From NCBI GenBank assembly GCA_937958475.1, contig CALFXR010000226.1, positions 1 through 44,670 on the forward strand: DNA of 44,670 nt, read 5' to 3'. Origin of the DNA: an uncultured Mesorhizobium sp. Its GTDB lineage: Bacteria > Pseudomonadota > Alphaproteobacteria > Rhizobiales > Rhizobiaceae. A program made the translations under genes and the position numbers. This document shows, in pieces, positions 26,460 to 36,850 of this stretch (the stretch's first letter is position 1; every line of letters begins with the position of its first letter). Under the pieces are notes generated by a model, which was not told where the DNA came from, did not search any database, and worked only from the letters and a program-made list of their open reading frames with translations.

Positions 26460-27062
26460 ATGAGCGAAGCGTTGAACGACCTGTCAGCCTACATCGCCGA
26501 GAAGCTCGGCGCGCGCATCCAGGAAGCGGCGGTCGCCTATGGCGAGCTGACGCTGACCGTCGAGCCGGACAACATCGTCCCGGTGCTGACGTTCCTGCGT
26601 CGCGACGTGCAGTGCCAGTTCATCTCGATCATCGACGTCTGCGGCGCCGACTATCCGGCGCGGCTGCGGCGCTTCGACGTGGTCTACCACCTTATGTCGC
26701 CGCGCCAGAACCAGCGTATCCGCGTCAAGGTGATGACCGACGAGGAGACGCCGGTGCCGTCGGTGACCGGCGTGTTCCCGGGCGCCGACTGGTTCGAGCG
26801 CGAGGCCTACGATCTCTACGGCATCCTGTTCTCGGGTCATCCGGACCTGCGCCGGCTGCTGACCGACTACGGCTTCGAGGGCCATCCGCTGCGCAAGGAC
26901 TTCCCGCTCACCGGCTTCGTCGAGGTGCGCTACGACGACGAGGCCAAGCGGGTCGTCTACGAGCCGGTGGAACTCAAGCAGGAATTCCGCAACTTCGACT
27001 TCATGTCGCCCTGGGAAGGCACGGACTATGTGCTGCCGGGCGACGAGAAGGCAAAGACATGA
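26460..27062 (+). CDS. nuoC: NADH-quinone oxidoreductase subunit C
   Basis: A 200-residue peripheral-arm subunit, separate from NuoD as in alphaproteobacteria (fused in enterics). ERE-A-YDLYGI and GHPLRKDFPL are the 30-kDa subunit signature. It starts 5 nt after nuoB. It is followed by an unusual 178-nt gap carrying a long palindromic repeat before nuoD. Confidence 0.97.
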   Translation: MSEALNDLSAYIAEKLGARIQEAAVAYGELTLTVEPDNIVPVLTFLRRDVQCQFISIIDVCGADYPARLRRFDVVYHLMSPRQNQRIRVKVMTDEETPVPSVTGVFPGADWFEREAYDLYGILFSGHPDLRRLLTDYGFEGHPLRKDFPLTGFVEVRYDDEAKRVVYEPVELKQEFRNFDFMSPWEGTDYVLPGDEKAKT

Positions 27063-27230
27063 GGGCAGTCGGACGTCGGCAGTCGGCAGTCGAGATCTGG
27101 CGCAAGGCATCGCGTAACCCGGGCCTTGCAACGCTTGGGACTTCGGATGCCGGTCGTTCGCGACGCGAGACACCGGCGATTGCCGTCCGAAACGCCCGAC
27201 TGCCGACTGCCGACTGCCGAATGCCGCAGG
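27062..27230. repeat. Palindromic intergenic element between nuoC and nuoD
   Basis: The 18-nt segment 27075-27092 (GTCGGCAGTCGGCAGTCG) is the exact reverse complement of 27197-27214. Each arm is built from a 7-nt motif (CGGCAGT on the left, its complement on the right) repeated two to three times, and the match continues imperfectly outward. The 104 nt between the arms have further partial self-complementarity (CCGGTCGTTCGCG...CACCGGCG). No gene is present. It looks like a family of mobile or REP-like intergenic palindromes that can sit in transcribed regions; copies elsewhere in the genome would confirm this. Confidence 0.75.
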
Positions 27231-27240
27231 GCCAAACGCA

Positions 27241-28431
27241 ATGACCGAGCACAACGTCCGCAACTTCAACATCAACTTCGGGCCGCAGCACCCGGCGGCG
27301 CACGGCGTGCTGCGCCTGGTGCTGGAACTCGACGGCGAGGTGGTCGAGCGCGTCGACCCGCATATCGGCCTCCTGCACCGCGGCACCGAGAAGCTGATCG
27401 AGGCCAAGACCTATCTCCAGGCCGTGCCCTATTTCGACCGGCTCGACTACGTCTCGCCGATGAACCAGGAACATGCCTTCGCGCTGGCCGTGGAGCGGCT
27501 GCTCGGCCTCGAGGTGCCGAAGCGCGGCCAGCTGATCCGCGTGCTCTTTTCCGAGATCGGCCGCATCCTGTCGCACCTGCTCAACGTGACGACGCAGGCC
27601 ATGGACGTCGGCGCGCTCACCCCGCCGCTGTGGGGTTTCGAGGAGCGCGAGAAGCTGATGGTGTTCTACGAGCGCGCCTGCGGGGCGCGCATGCACGCGG
27701 CCTATTTCCGCCCGGGCGGCGTCCACCAGGACCTGCCCGACAGGCTGGTCGAGGATATCGGCAAGTGGATCGATCCGTTCCTCAAAACGGTCCAGGATCT
27801 CGACGACCTCCTCACGGCGAACCGCATCTTCAAGCAGCGCAACGTCGACATCGGCGTCGTCGATCTCGACGACGCCTGGGCCTGGGGCTTCTCCGGCGTC
27901 ATGGTGCGCGGCTCCGGCGCGGCGTGGGACCTGCGCAAGTCGCAGCCCTACGAATGCTACGCGGAAATGGATTTCGACATCCCGGTCGGCAAGAACGGCG
28001 ACTGCTACGATCGCTACCTGATCCGCATGGAGGAGATGCGCCAGTCGGCGAAGATCATGCGCCAGTGCGTCGACCGCCTGCTCGGCCAGCAGCGCGTCGG
28101 CCCGGTCTCCAACGAGGACGGCAAGGTGGTGCCGCCCAAGCGCGGCGCCATGAAGCGCTCGATGGAAGCGCTGATCCATCACTTCAAGCTCTACACCGAG
28201 GGCTATCACGTGCCGGCCGGCGAAGTGTATGCGGCGGTCGAGGCGCCGAAGGGCGAGTTCGGCGTCTATCTCGTCTCCGACGGCACCAACAAGCCCTACC
28301 GCTGCAAGCTGCGCGCGCCGGGCTTCGCCCATCTCCAGGCCATGGATTTCATGTGCCGCGGCCACATGCTGGCCGACGTCAGCGCCATCCTCGGCTCCCT
28401 CGACATCGTCTTCGGCGAGGTCGACCGGTGA
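27241..28431 (+). CDS. nuoD: NADH-quinone oxidoreductase subunit D
   Basis: A 396-residue peripheral subunit that forms the quinone-binding pocket with NuoB. The N-terminal NFGPQHPAAHGVLRLVLELDG, the HIGLLHRGTEKL motif with the quinone-site His, and the C-terminal DIVFGEVDR are canonical. The palindromic element ends 10 nt before its start, so the ribosome site is poor (AGGG lies rather far upstream). Its stop overlaps the next ATG by one base (TGATG). Confidence 0.98.
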   Translation: MTEHNVRNFNINFGPQHPAAHGVLRLVLELDGEVVERVDPHIGLLHRGTEKLIEAKTYLQAVPYFDRLDYVSPMNQEHAFALAVERLLGLEVPKRGQLIRVLFSEIGRILSHLLNVTTQAMDVGALTPPLWGFEEREKLMVFYERACGARMHAAYFRPGGVHQDLPDRLVEDIGKWIDPFLKTVQDLDDLLTANRIFKQRNVDIGVVDLDDAWAWGFSGVMVRGSGAAWDLRKSQPYECYAEMDFDIPVGKNGDCYDRYLIRMEEMRQSAKIMRQCVDRLLGQQRVGPVSNEDGKVVPPKRGAMKRSMEALIHHFKLYTEGYHVPAGEVYAAVEAPKGEFGVYLVSDGTNKPYRCKLRAPGFAHLQAMDFMCRGHMLADVSAILGSLDIVFGEVDR

Positions 28432-29009
28432 TGATCGCGCTGCCGAAAGCCAAGTGGACTTCTGCCCAATTCATCGATTGGTCCCTGGGCCAACCGAAGA
28501 AGTATGAGCTGGAGCAGGGCCGCGTGGTCGAGATGGCGGCGGAACAGGCAAAGCATGCCTTGACGAAACATGCGGCCGCCAATGCGTTGCAGGCGGGCGT
28601 GCGCCGGGCAGGCCTGGATTGCACGGTGTTTCCGGACGGCATGACGGTTGTGGTCGACGACGCCCACGTGCGGCTGCCGGACGCGGCCGTGCAGTGCGGG
28701 GCGATCGATCCGGAAGCGGTGGTTCTCGACCGGCCGGTCGTCCTGGTCGAGGTGGCGTCACCGTCCAGCGCCTATCGCGACGAGACTCAGAAGCTGATCG
28801 AGTATTTTCAGATCGCTTCCGTCCAACACTACCTTCTGATCGCGCCGGACCAGAGCCTGATCGTTCACTTCCGGCGGGGCGAGGGGGCCGGCAAGGTCGA
28901 AACACGTTTCGTCTCCGATGGAACAATCGACCTGACGCCTCCCGGCTTCACGGTCTCCGTCGCCGATCTGCTCGGCAGAGATGCCCGCAACACGATGCAA
29001 AGCAACTAG
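28431..29009 (+). CDS. Uma2-family (DUF820) PD-(D/E)XK nuclease-fold protein inside the nuo operon
   Basis: A 192-residue protein of the Uma2 family. RLPDAAVQCG provides the Asp, VVLVEVASPS the Glu in its E-x-A strand, and the Lys-containing QKLIEYFQIASVQHYLLI completes the restriction-endonuclease-like core. Family function is not settled; many copies occur in cyanobacteria and some mobile contexts, and a nuclease role is predicted only from fold. It sits between nuoD and nuoE, sharing one base with nuoD (TGATG) and ending 2 nt before nuoE, so it must be co-transcribed. No role in complex I is known. Base composition is somewhat lower in GC than the flanking nuo genes, suggesting insertion. 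Confidence 0.85.
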   Translation: MIALPKAKWTSAQFIDWSLGQPKKYELEQGRVVEMAAEQAKHALTKHAAANALQAGVRRAGLDCTVFPDGMTVVVDDAHVRLPDAAVQCGAIDPEAVVLDRPVVLVEVASPSSAYRDETQKLIEYFQIASVQHYLLIAPDQSLIVHFRRGEGAGKVETRFVSDGTIDLTPPGFTVSVADLLGRDARNTMQSN

Positions 29010-29011
29010 CC

Positions 29012-30340
29012 ATGACCGTCCGCCGTCTCGCAGAAGCCGCCGTCCAGCCCGCCGCCTTCGCCTTCAGGGGCGACAAGGTCGCCGAAGCACAGCGCTGGAT
29101 CGCGAAATACCCGAAGGGCCGCGAGCAGTCGGCCATCATCCCGCTGCTGATGCTGGCGCAGGAGCAGGAAGGCTGGGTGACCAAGGCGGCGATCGAGCAG
29201 ATCGCCGACATGCTCGGCATGGCCTATATCCGCGCGCTCGAGGTGGCGACCTTCTACACGCAATTCCAGCTGAAGCCGGTCGGCACCCGCGCTCACATCC
29301 AGGTGTGCGGCACCACGCCCTGCATGCTGCGCGGCTCGGAAGCGCTGATGGACGTCTGCCGCGACAAGATCCATCACGACCAGTTCCACACCAACGACGC
29401 GGGCACGCTGTCGTGGGAGGAGGTCGAGTGCCTCGGCGCCTGCGTCAACGCGCCGATGGTGATGATCTTCAAGGATACCTACGAGGACCTGACGCCGGAG
29501 CGCCTCGCCGAGATCATCGACGCCTTCGAGGCCGGCAACGGCGCCAAGATCCCGACCGGTCCGCAGACCGCGCGCACCTTCTCGGCGCCGATCTCGGGCT
29601 TCACCGCACTGACCGACGAGAAGCCGCTGCTCAAGGCCAACCGCGACAAGGAAGCACGCGCTGCGGCGAAGGCGGCGAAGGCTGCCGGCGCGGAGACGGC
29701 CGCGCCGCCGGTCGCGCCGTCCAAAGCGGCAAGGCCGAAGACCGACGCCATCGAGACCAGTCCGGCCGTCAAGTCGCCGTCGCCGGTTAAGGTCGCCGCG
29801 AGCGCCGAGAAGGCGGCGAGCGCGACCGCGCCGAAGCACTCGGCGAAGGCGGCGAACGCCACCGCGCCCGAGGTCGAGCAGGCCGTGCGCCAGCGCAAGG
29901 CCGCGCCCAAGCCGGTCGAGCCCGCCGCCGCCTACAAGGCGCCCGAGATCGGCCGCGGCAAGCCGGCCGGCGCGGACAGGCTCGCTGCGACCCCGGCTGA
30001 CGTTCCCGCCGAGAAGGGTGTTCCCTCGGCAGGTCGCGACAAGGGCCGTCCGGCCCTCGACGACCGCAACCGGCCTGCCGCGATCGAGAAGCCTGCCGCC
30101 GTCGACGATCTCAAGCTGATTTCCGGCGTCGGACCCAAGATCGAAGGCATCCTGCATTCGCTCGGCATCTACACCTTCGCCCAGGTCGCCGGCTGGAAGA
30201 AGGCCGAGCGCGAATGGGTCGACGGCTACCTGAACTTCAAGGGCCGCATCGAGCGCGACGACTGGGTCAAGCAGGCCAAGGCGCTCGCCAAGGGCGGCGT
30301 CGCGGAATATGTCCGCGTGTTCGGCAAGAAGCCGGTCTGA
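29012..30340 (+). CDS. nuoE: NADH-quinone oxidoreductase subunit E with C-terminal extension
   Basis: A 442-residue protein, about twice the size of an enteric NuoE. Residues 1 to about 190 are the thioredoxin-like 24-kDa subunit with the 2Fe-2S (N1a) ligands in CGTTPCMLRG and CLGACVNAP. A long low-complexity linker rich in Ala, Lys and Pro (about 205-355) follows, then a C-terminal domain (about 361-435) beginning DDLKLISGVGPK, a helix-hairpin-helix-like element, and containing TFAQVAGWKK and FKGRIERDDW. The same domain recurs in the protein at 31735-32409. Extended NuoE proteins are known in Rhizobiales by my recollection; the domain's function is unknown to me. nuoF starts 10 nt downstream. 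Confidence 0.96.
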   Translation: MTVRRLAEAAVQPAAFAFRGDKVAEAQRWIAKYPKGREQSAIIPLLMLAQEQEGWVTKAAIEQIADMLGMAYIRALEVATFYTQFQLKPVGTRAHIQVCGTTPCMLRGSEALMDVCRDKIHHDQFHTNDAGTLSWEEVECLGACVNAPMVMIFKDTYEDLTPERLAEIIDAFEAGNGAKIPTGPQTARTFSAPISGFTALTDEKPLLKANRDKEARAAAKAAKAAGAETAAPPVAPSKAARPKTDAIETSPAVKSPSPVKVAASAEKAASATAPKHSAKAANATAPEVEQAVRQRKAAPKPVEPAAAYKAPEIGRGKPAGADRLAATPADVPAEKGVPSAGRDKGRPALDDRNRPAAIEKPAAVDDLKLISGVGPKIEGILHSLGIYTFAQVAGWKKAEREWVDGYLNFKGRIERDDWVKQAKALAKGGVAEYVRVFGKKPV

Positions 30341-30350
30341 GGAACGAAAA

Positions 30351-31655
<1,305 letters not shown>

Positions 31656-31734
31656 GGTAGCGGGAACGCAAGAAGAGGAAGGGCGACGCGGGCGACGGAA
31701 TTGGACGATCCGGTGCGCGCGGCCCGAAGGGACG

Positions 31735-32409
31735 ATGCCTGAGGCTGAGAAGAGCAGGAACGGAGACGATGCGCGGGCCGCTGGCCCGGAGCATTACGTC
31801 GGCGTCGCCAATCTGATGGCGCACCCGACGGCGGGGCTCGCCGCCGCGACCGCGATCGGCCTCGGCTTCGCCAGCCAGGCTTTCGGCGCCTGGATGGGCT
31901 TCCTCGCCGGTGCCGCGGACGCCTCGCAGCGCTTCATGGCGCTCGGCGCCGACATGCCCGGCGCGGCCGATTTCGCCCGCGCGGCGACGCGGGCCCGCGC
32001 CGCCGCCGACCAGCTGATCGCCGAGGCGCAGGAAACGGCGGAAGCCGTCATCGAGACGGTCGAGCCGAAGAAGAAGGCGCCGCGCAAGGCCGCGGCCCGC
32101 GCGCAGGCGGCCGCCGAGGTGACGGCGAACACGGCGGCGCCGGCGCTGATGCCCGAGGATTTCCGCCGGCCGCGGCCGATGGCGAGGCCGAAGGCAGTCG
32201 ACGACCTGAAGAGGATCGGCGGCATCGGGCCGAAGCTGGAGAAGGTGCTGAACGGCCTCGGCGTCTGGACCTTTGCCCAGATCGCGGCGTGGAGCCCGGA
32301 GGAGATCGCCTGGGTCGACGACTACCTGGCGTTCAAGGGCCGCATCGAGCGGGACGGATGGCTGGAACAGGCGGCGCGGTTCGCGACCGTCGAGACGAAG
32401 AAAAAGTGA
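31735..32409 (+). CDS. Protein sharing the NuoE C-terminal domain, between nuoF and nuoG
   Basis: A 224-residue protein. The N-terminal half has a possible hydrophobic segment (HPTAGLAAATAIGLGFASQAFGA in two pieces, about residues 29-51) and Ala-rich helices resembling phasin-type sequence. A Lys/Ala-rich linker leads to residues 154-219, which align without gaps to the end of NuoE: AVDDLKRIGGIGPKLEKVL, TFAQIAAWS and FKGRIERDGW. That region has the GxG hairpin of helix-hairpin-helix DNA- or protein-binding modules. Function is unknown; some genomes label such proteins NADH-ubiquinone dehydrogenase only because of location. The ATG follows AAGGGA. Its place in the operon and shared domain imply a role tied to NuoE or to the hydrophilic arm; this is inference. 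Confidence 0.85.
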   Translation: MPEAEKSRNGDDARAAGPEHYVGVANLMAHPTAGLAAATAIGLGFASQAFGAWMGFLAGAADASQRFMALGADMPGAADFARAATRARAAADQLIAEAQETAEAVIETVEPKKKAPRKAAARAQAAAEVTANTAAPALMPEDFRRPRPMARPKAVDDLKRIGGIGPKLEKVLNGLGVWTFAQIAAWSPEEIAWVDDYLAFKGRIERDGWLEQAARFATVETKKK

Positions 32410-32476
32410 CGAAGGCGGCGGCGCCCCGGTGCGCCGCCCTGACGATATGCGGATGACCGCGGGAATTTGAGGCGAC

Positions 32477-34558
32477 ATGGCGAAGCTCAAGGTCGACGGC
32501 AAGGAAATCGAGGTACCCGACCACTACACGCTGCTGCAGGCGGCGGAGGAGGCGGGTGCGGAAGTGCCGCGTTTCTGCTTCCACGAGCGGCTGTCGATCG
32601 CCGGCAACTGCCGCATGTGTCTGGTCGAGGTGAAGGGCGGGCCGCCGAAGCCGCAGGCCTCCTGCGCCATGAATGTGCGCGATCTCCGGCCCGGCCCGAA
32701 CGGCGAGCCGCCGGAGATGTTCACCAACACGCCGATGGTGAAGAAGGCCCGCGAGGGCGTGATGGAGTTCCTGCTCATCAACCATCCGCTCGACTGCCCG
32801 ATCTGCGACCAGGGCGGCGAATGCGACCTGCAGGACCAGGCGATGGCCTTCGGCGTCGACGCCTCGCGCTATCACGAGAACAAGCGCGCCGTGGAGGACA
32901 AGTATATCGGCCCGCTGGTGAAGACCATCATGACGCGCTGCATCCACTGCACGCGTTGCGTGAGGTTCACGACGGAAGTCGCTGGTATTTCTGAACTCGG
33001 CCTCATCGGTCGTGGCGAGGACGCCGAGATCACCACCTATCTCGAGCAGGCCATGACCTCGGAGCTGCAGGGCAACGTCATCGACCTGTGCCCTGTCGGC
33101 GCGCTGACCTCGAAGCCCTACGCCTTCCAGGCGCGGCCGTGGGAACTAACCAAGACCGAATCGATCGACGTCATGGACGCCGTCGGCTCCGCGATCCGCG
33201 TCGACACGCGCGGCCGCGAGGTGATGCGCATCCTGCCGCGCGTCAACGACGCGGTGAACGAGGAGTGGATCTCCGACAAGACGCGCTTCATCTGGGACGG
33301 CCTGCGCTCGCAGCGCCTCGACCGCCCCTATGTGCGCCGGAACGGCCGCCTGGCGCCGGCGAGCTGGGCCGACGCCTTCGCCGCCATCAAGGACGCCGTC
33401 GCGAAGGCGGCGCCGGAGAAGATCGGCGCCATCGCCGGCGATCTCGCCGCGGTCGAGGAAATGTATGCGCTGAAGCTGCTGATGGCCTCGCTCGGCTCGA
33501 AGAACATCGACTGCCGCCAGGACGGCGCAGCCCTCGATCCGTCGCTCGGCCGCGCCAGCTACATCTTCAACCCGACCATCGAGGGCATCGAGCAGGCCGA
33601 CGCGGTCCTCATCATCGGCTCCAACCCGCGCTTCGAGGCTTCGGTGCTCAACGCCCGCATCCGCAAGCGCTGGCGGCTGGGCAGGCTGCCGGTCGGCGTC
33701 ATCGGCGAGATCGGCGACACGCGCTACCAGTACGAGCGCCTGGGCGCCGGTCCGGAAACGCTGAAGGCGCTCGCCGACGGCACCGGCAGTTTCTTCGAGG
33801 TGCTGAAGAACGCGCAGCGCCCGCTGATCATCGTCGGCCAGGGCGCCCTGGCGCGCGCCGACGGCAAGGCGGTGCTCGGCCATGCGGCGAAGCTCGCCGG
33901 CGCGGTCGGCGCGGTGACGGAAGGCTGGAACGGCTTTGCCGTCCTGCACACGGCGGCGGCCCGCGTCGGCGGCCTCGACATCGGCTTCGTGCCGGGCGAG
34001 GGCGGCCTCGACACGGCCGGCATGATGGGTGCGCTCGACGTGCTGTTCCTGCTCGGCGCCGACGAGATCGCGATGGACGCGATCGGCCAGGCCTTCACCG
34101 TCTACATCGGCACGCATGGCGATGCCGGCGCCCACCGCGCCGACGTCATCCTGCCGGCCTCGGCCTACACGGAGAAGTCGGGCACCTACGTCAACACCGA
34201 AGGCCGGGTGCAGATGACCAACCGCGCCGGCTTCGCCCCCGGCGACGCCCGCGAGGACTGGGCGATCCTGCGCGCGCTGTCCGACGTTCTCGGCAAGCGG
34301 CTTCCCTTCGATTCGCTGGCGCAGCTTCGCGCGAGGCTCTACGCCGACCATCCGCACCTCGCGGCGGTCGACCGCATCGCGGCCGGCGACGCGGGCGCGG
34401 TGGCGAAGGCGGCCAAGCTCGGCGGCCGCATCGGCAAGGCGGCCTTCGTCTCGCCGGTCAAGGACTTCTACCTGACCAACCCGATCGCGCGCGCCTCCGC
34501 GGTGATGGCCGAATGTTCGGCGCTCGCCCGGAACGGCTTCAAACAGGCAGCGGAATGA
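32477..34558 (+). CDS. nuoG: NADH-quinone oxidoreductase subunit G
   Basis: A 693-residue 75-kDa subunit. The N-terminal ferredoxin-like domain binds 2Fe-2S (N1b) through Cys residues in PRFCFHERLSIAGNCRMC and ASCAMN. HPLDCPICDQGGECDLQDQ carries the His-ligated N5 and shared sites, and RCIHCTRCVRF the next 4Fe-4S. The remainder is a molybdopterin-oxidoreductase-like domain that has lost its cofactor, as usual. GAGGCGAC precedes the ATG at 32477. Its stop overlaps the nuoH start. Confidence 0.98.
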   Translation: MAKLKVDGKEIEVPDHYTLLQAAEEAGAEVPRFCFHERLSIAGNCRMCLVEVKGGPPKPQASCAMNVRDLRPGPNGEPPEMFTNTPMVKKAREGVMEFLLINHPLDCPICDQGGECDLQDQAMAFGVDASRYHENKRAVEDKYIGPLVKTIMTRCIHCTRCVRFTTEVAGISELGLIGRGEDAEITTYLEQAMTSELQGNVIDLCPVGALTSKPYAFQARPWELTKTESIDVMDAVGSAIRVDTRGREVMRILPRVNDAVNEEWISDKTRFIWDGLRSQRLDRPYVRRNGRLAPASWADAFAAIKDAVAKAAPEKIGAIAGDLAAVEEMYALKLLMASLGSKNIDCRQDGAALDPSLGRASYIFNPTIEGIEQADAVLIIGSNPRFEASVLNARIRKRWRLGRLPVGVIGEIGDTRYQYERLGAGPETLKALADGTGSFFEVLKNAQRPLIIVGQGALARADGKAVLGHAAKLAGAVGAVTEGWNGFAVLHTAAARVGGLDIGFVPGEGGLDTAGMMGALDVLFLLGADEIAMDAIGQAFTVYIGTHGDAGAHRADVILPASAYTEKSGTYVNTEGRVQMTNRAGFAPGDAREDWAILRALSDVLGKRLPFDSLAQLRARLYADHPHLAAVDRIAAGDAGAVAKAAKLGGRIGKAAFVSPVKDFYLTNPIARASAVMAECSALARNGFKQAAE

Positions 34559-35607
34559 CGGCCATGGACAGCTTCTTCTCCATCTACGTCGTGCCGGCGA
34601 TCATCATCGTCGCCCAGTCGCTGCTGGTCATCGTCGCGCTGCTGGTCTTCATCGCCTTCATCCTCTACGCCGACCGCAAGATCTGGGCCGCCGTCATGCT
34701 GCGCCGCGGACCGAACGTGGTCGGGCCGTGGGGCCTGCTGCAGTCCTTTGCCGATCTTCTGAAGTTCGTGGTCAAGGAACCGGTGATCCCGTCCGGTGCC
34801 AACAAGGCGATCTTCCTGCTGGCGCCGCTGGTCTCGACGGTGCTGGCACTCGCCACCTATGCGGTCATCCCCTTCGACGAGGGCTGGGTGATCGCCAACA
34901 TCAATGTCGGCATCCTCTACATCTTCGCCATTTCCTCGCTCGAAGTGTACGGCGTGATCATGGCCGGCTGGGCGTCGAACTCGAAGTATCCGTTCCTCGG
35001 CGCGCTGCGCTCGGCCGCGCAGATGGTGTCCTACGAGGTGTCGATCGGCTTCGTCATCATCACCGTGCTTCTCTGCGTCGGCTCGCTCAACCTGAGCGAC
35101 ATCGTGCTGTCGCAGCAGGACGGCCTCGGCACGCGTCTCGGCCTGCCCAACACCTTCCTCGACTGGCACTGGCTCAGCCTGCTGCCGATGTTCGTCATCT
35201 TCTTCATCTCGGCGCTCGCCGAGACCAACCGGCCGCCCTTCGATCTGGTCGAGGCCGAATCGGAACTCGTCGCCGGCCACATGATCGAGTACTCGTCGAC
35301 GCCCTACCTGCTGTTCATGCTGAGCGAGTATGTCGCCATCATCCTGATGTGCTCGCTGATGACGATCCTGTTCCTCGGCGGCTGGCTGCCGCCGCTCGAC
35401 TTCGCGCCCTTCACCTGGGTGCCGGGCATCGTCTGGTTCGTGCTGAAGATCTGCGCCTGCTTCTTCATGTTCGCGATGGTGAAGACGATCGTGCCGCGCT
35501 ACCGCTACGACCAGCTGATGCGGCTCGGCTGGAAAGTGTTCCTGCCGATCTCGCTGGCGATGGTGGTCATCACCGCCGCCTTCCTCAAGCTGACTGGAGC
35601 TGCATGA
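34555..35607 (+). CDS. nuoH: NADH-quinone oxidoreductase subunit H
   Basis: A 350-residue membrane subunit with eight or so helices that forms the quinone entry chamber with NuoB and NuoD. AETNRPPFDLVEAESELVAG is the hallmark loop, and YADRKIWAAVMLRRGPNVVGP lies near the N-terminus. I chose the ATG at 34555 because it overlaps the nuoG stop (ATGA); an ATG at 34564 is also in frame. Confidence 0.97.
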   Translation: MTAMDSFFSIYVVPAIIIVAQSLLVIVALLVFIAFILYADRKIWAAVMLRRGPNVVGPWGLLQSFADLLKFVVKEPVIPSGANKAIFLLAPLVSTVLALATYAVIPFDEGWVIANINVGILYIFAISSLEVYGVIMAGWASNSKYPFLGALRSAAQMVSYEVSIGFVIITVLLCVGSLNLSDIVLSQQDGLGTRLGLPNTFLDWHWLSLLPMFVIFFISALAETNRPPFDLVEAESELVAGHMIEYSSTPYLLFMLSEYVAIILMCSLMTILFLGGWLPPLDFAPFTWVPGIVWFVLKICACFFMFAMVKTIVPRYRYDQLMRLGWKVFLPISLAMVVITAAFLKLTGAA

Positions 35608-36098
35608 TGAGTGCTCTCGTCCAGGCCGCCAAGTCGCTGCTGCTGCTCGAATTCATCAGCGCCTTCTTCCTCGGCATGCGCCAGTTCTTCGCGCCCAAGG
35701 CGACGGTGAACTATCCGCACGAGAAGGGACCGGTCAGCCCGCGCTTCCGCGGCGAGCACGCGCTGCGCCGCTATCCCAACGGCGAGGAACGCTGCATCGC
35801 CTGCAAGCTGTGCGAGGCGATCTGCCCGGCGCAGGCGATCACCATCGAGGCCGGCCCGCGCCGCAACGACGGCACGCGGCGCACCGTGCGCTACGACATC
35901 GACATGGTGAAGTGCATCTACTGCGGCTTCTGCCAGGAAGCCTGCCCGGTGGACGCGATCGTCGAGGGGCCGAATTTCGAGTTCGCCACGGAGACCCGCG
36001 AGGAGCTCTACTACGACAAGGACAGGCTGCTGGCGAACGGCGACCGCTGGGAGCGGGAGATCGCGCGCAACATCTCGATGGACGCGCCCTACCGCTGA
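35604..36098 (+). CDS. nuoI: NADH-quinone oxidoreductase subunit I
   Basis: A 164-residue subunit with two 4Fe-4S clusters (N6a, N6b) in CIACKLCEAICP and CIYCGFCQEACP, linking the NuoG chain to N2 in NuoB. An amphipathic N-terminal helix anchors it to the membrane. ATG codons at 35604 and 35607 both overlap the nuoH stop. Confidence 0.98.
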   Translation: MMSALVQAAKSLLLLEFISAFFLGMRQFFAPKATVNYPHEKGPVSPRFRGEHALRRYPNGEERCIACKLCEAICPAQAITIEAGPRRNDGTRRTVRYDIDMVKCIYCGFCQEACPVDAIVEGPNFEFATETREELYYDKDRLLANGDRWEREIARNISMDAPYR

Positions 36099-36112
36099 CG
36101 ATTTGACACGAT

Positions 36113-36195
36113 GGACGGGCGCAGGCGGCTCGTCTAAGGAACTCGCGCCCTGCGGCCGGAGGCGGCGGCAGGGTCGGCAAGACGGACGGGCGCAG
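36113..36195. repeat. 12-nt direct repeat in the nuoI-nuoJ gap
   Basis: GGACGGGCGCAG occurs exactly at 36113-36124 and 36184-36195, 71 nt apart, in the 132-nt gap between nuoI and nuoJ. No gene is visible in the gap. Confidence 0.6.
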
Positions 36196-36230
36196 TGGCG
36201 TCCGGCTCGGAAAGGAAACCGGGGGAACCC

Positions 36231-36848
36231 ATGCTCAACGGACTTGAAGCGGTATTCTTCTACCTCTTCGCATTCATGGCGGTCGCGGCGGCCTTCATGG
36301 TCATTTCCGCGCGCAATCCGGTGCACTCGGTCCTCTACCTGATCCTCACCTTCTTCAACGCCGCGGCGCTGTTCCTGCTGACGGGGGCGGAGTTCCTGGC
36401 GATGATCCTGCTCGTCGTCTATGTCGGCGCGGTGGCGGTGCTGTTCCTGTTCGTCGTCATGATGCTCGACGTGGACTTCGCCGAACTGAAGCAGGGGGCG
36501 CTGCAATACGCGCCGATCGGCGCGGTGATCGGGCTGATTCTCGCCGCCGAGCTGATCATCGTCGTCGGCGGCTACGCGTTTTCCCCACAGCTCGCCGGCA
36601 CCATCGCCGAGCCCACGCCGGACATCGCGGTGCGCCACAATACGGCTGCCCTCGGCGACATCCTCTACACGGACTACCTGTTCCACTTCCAGATCGCGGG
36701 CATGGTGCTCCTGGTCGCCATGATCGGCGCCATCGTGCTGACGCTGCGCCACAAGCCGGGCGTCAAGCGGCAGAGCGTCCCCGTCCAGGTGGCGCGCGAC
36801 AAGACGGCCATCGAGGTCAAGAAGGTCGAGACGGGCAAGGGAATCTGA
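36231..36848 (+). CDS. nuoJ: NADH-quinone oxidoreductase subunit J
   Basis: A 205-residue five-helix membrane subunit; NPVHSVLYLIL and LVVYVGAVAVLFLFVVMMLDV (the latter holding the third helix with a pi-bulge region) are canonical. GGGGGA precedes the ATG at 36231. In-frame codons back to 36195 are open but lie in the gap repeat. Confidence 0.97.
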   Translation: MLNGLEAVFFYLFAFMAVAAAFMVISARNPVHSVLYLILTFFNAAALFLLTGAEFLAMILLVVYVGAVAVLFLFVVMMLDVDFAELKQGALQYAPIGAVIGLILAAELIIVVGGYAFSPQLAGTIAEPTPDIAVRHNTAALGDILYTDYLFHFQIAGMVLLVAMIGAIVLTLRHKPGVKRQSVPVQVARDKTAIEVKKVETGKGI

Positions 36849-36850
36849 CC

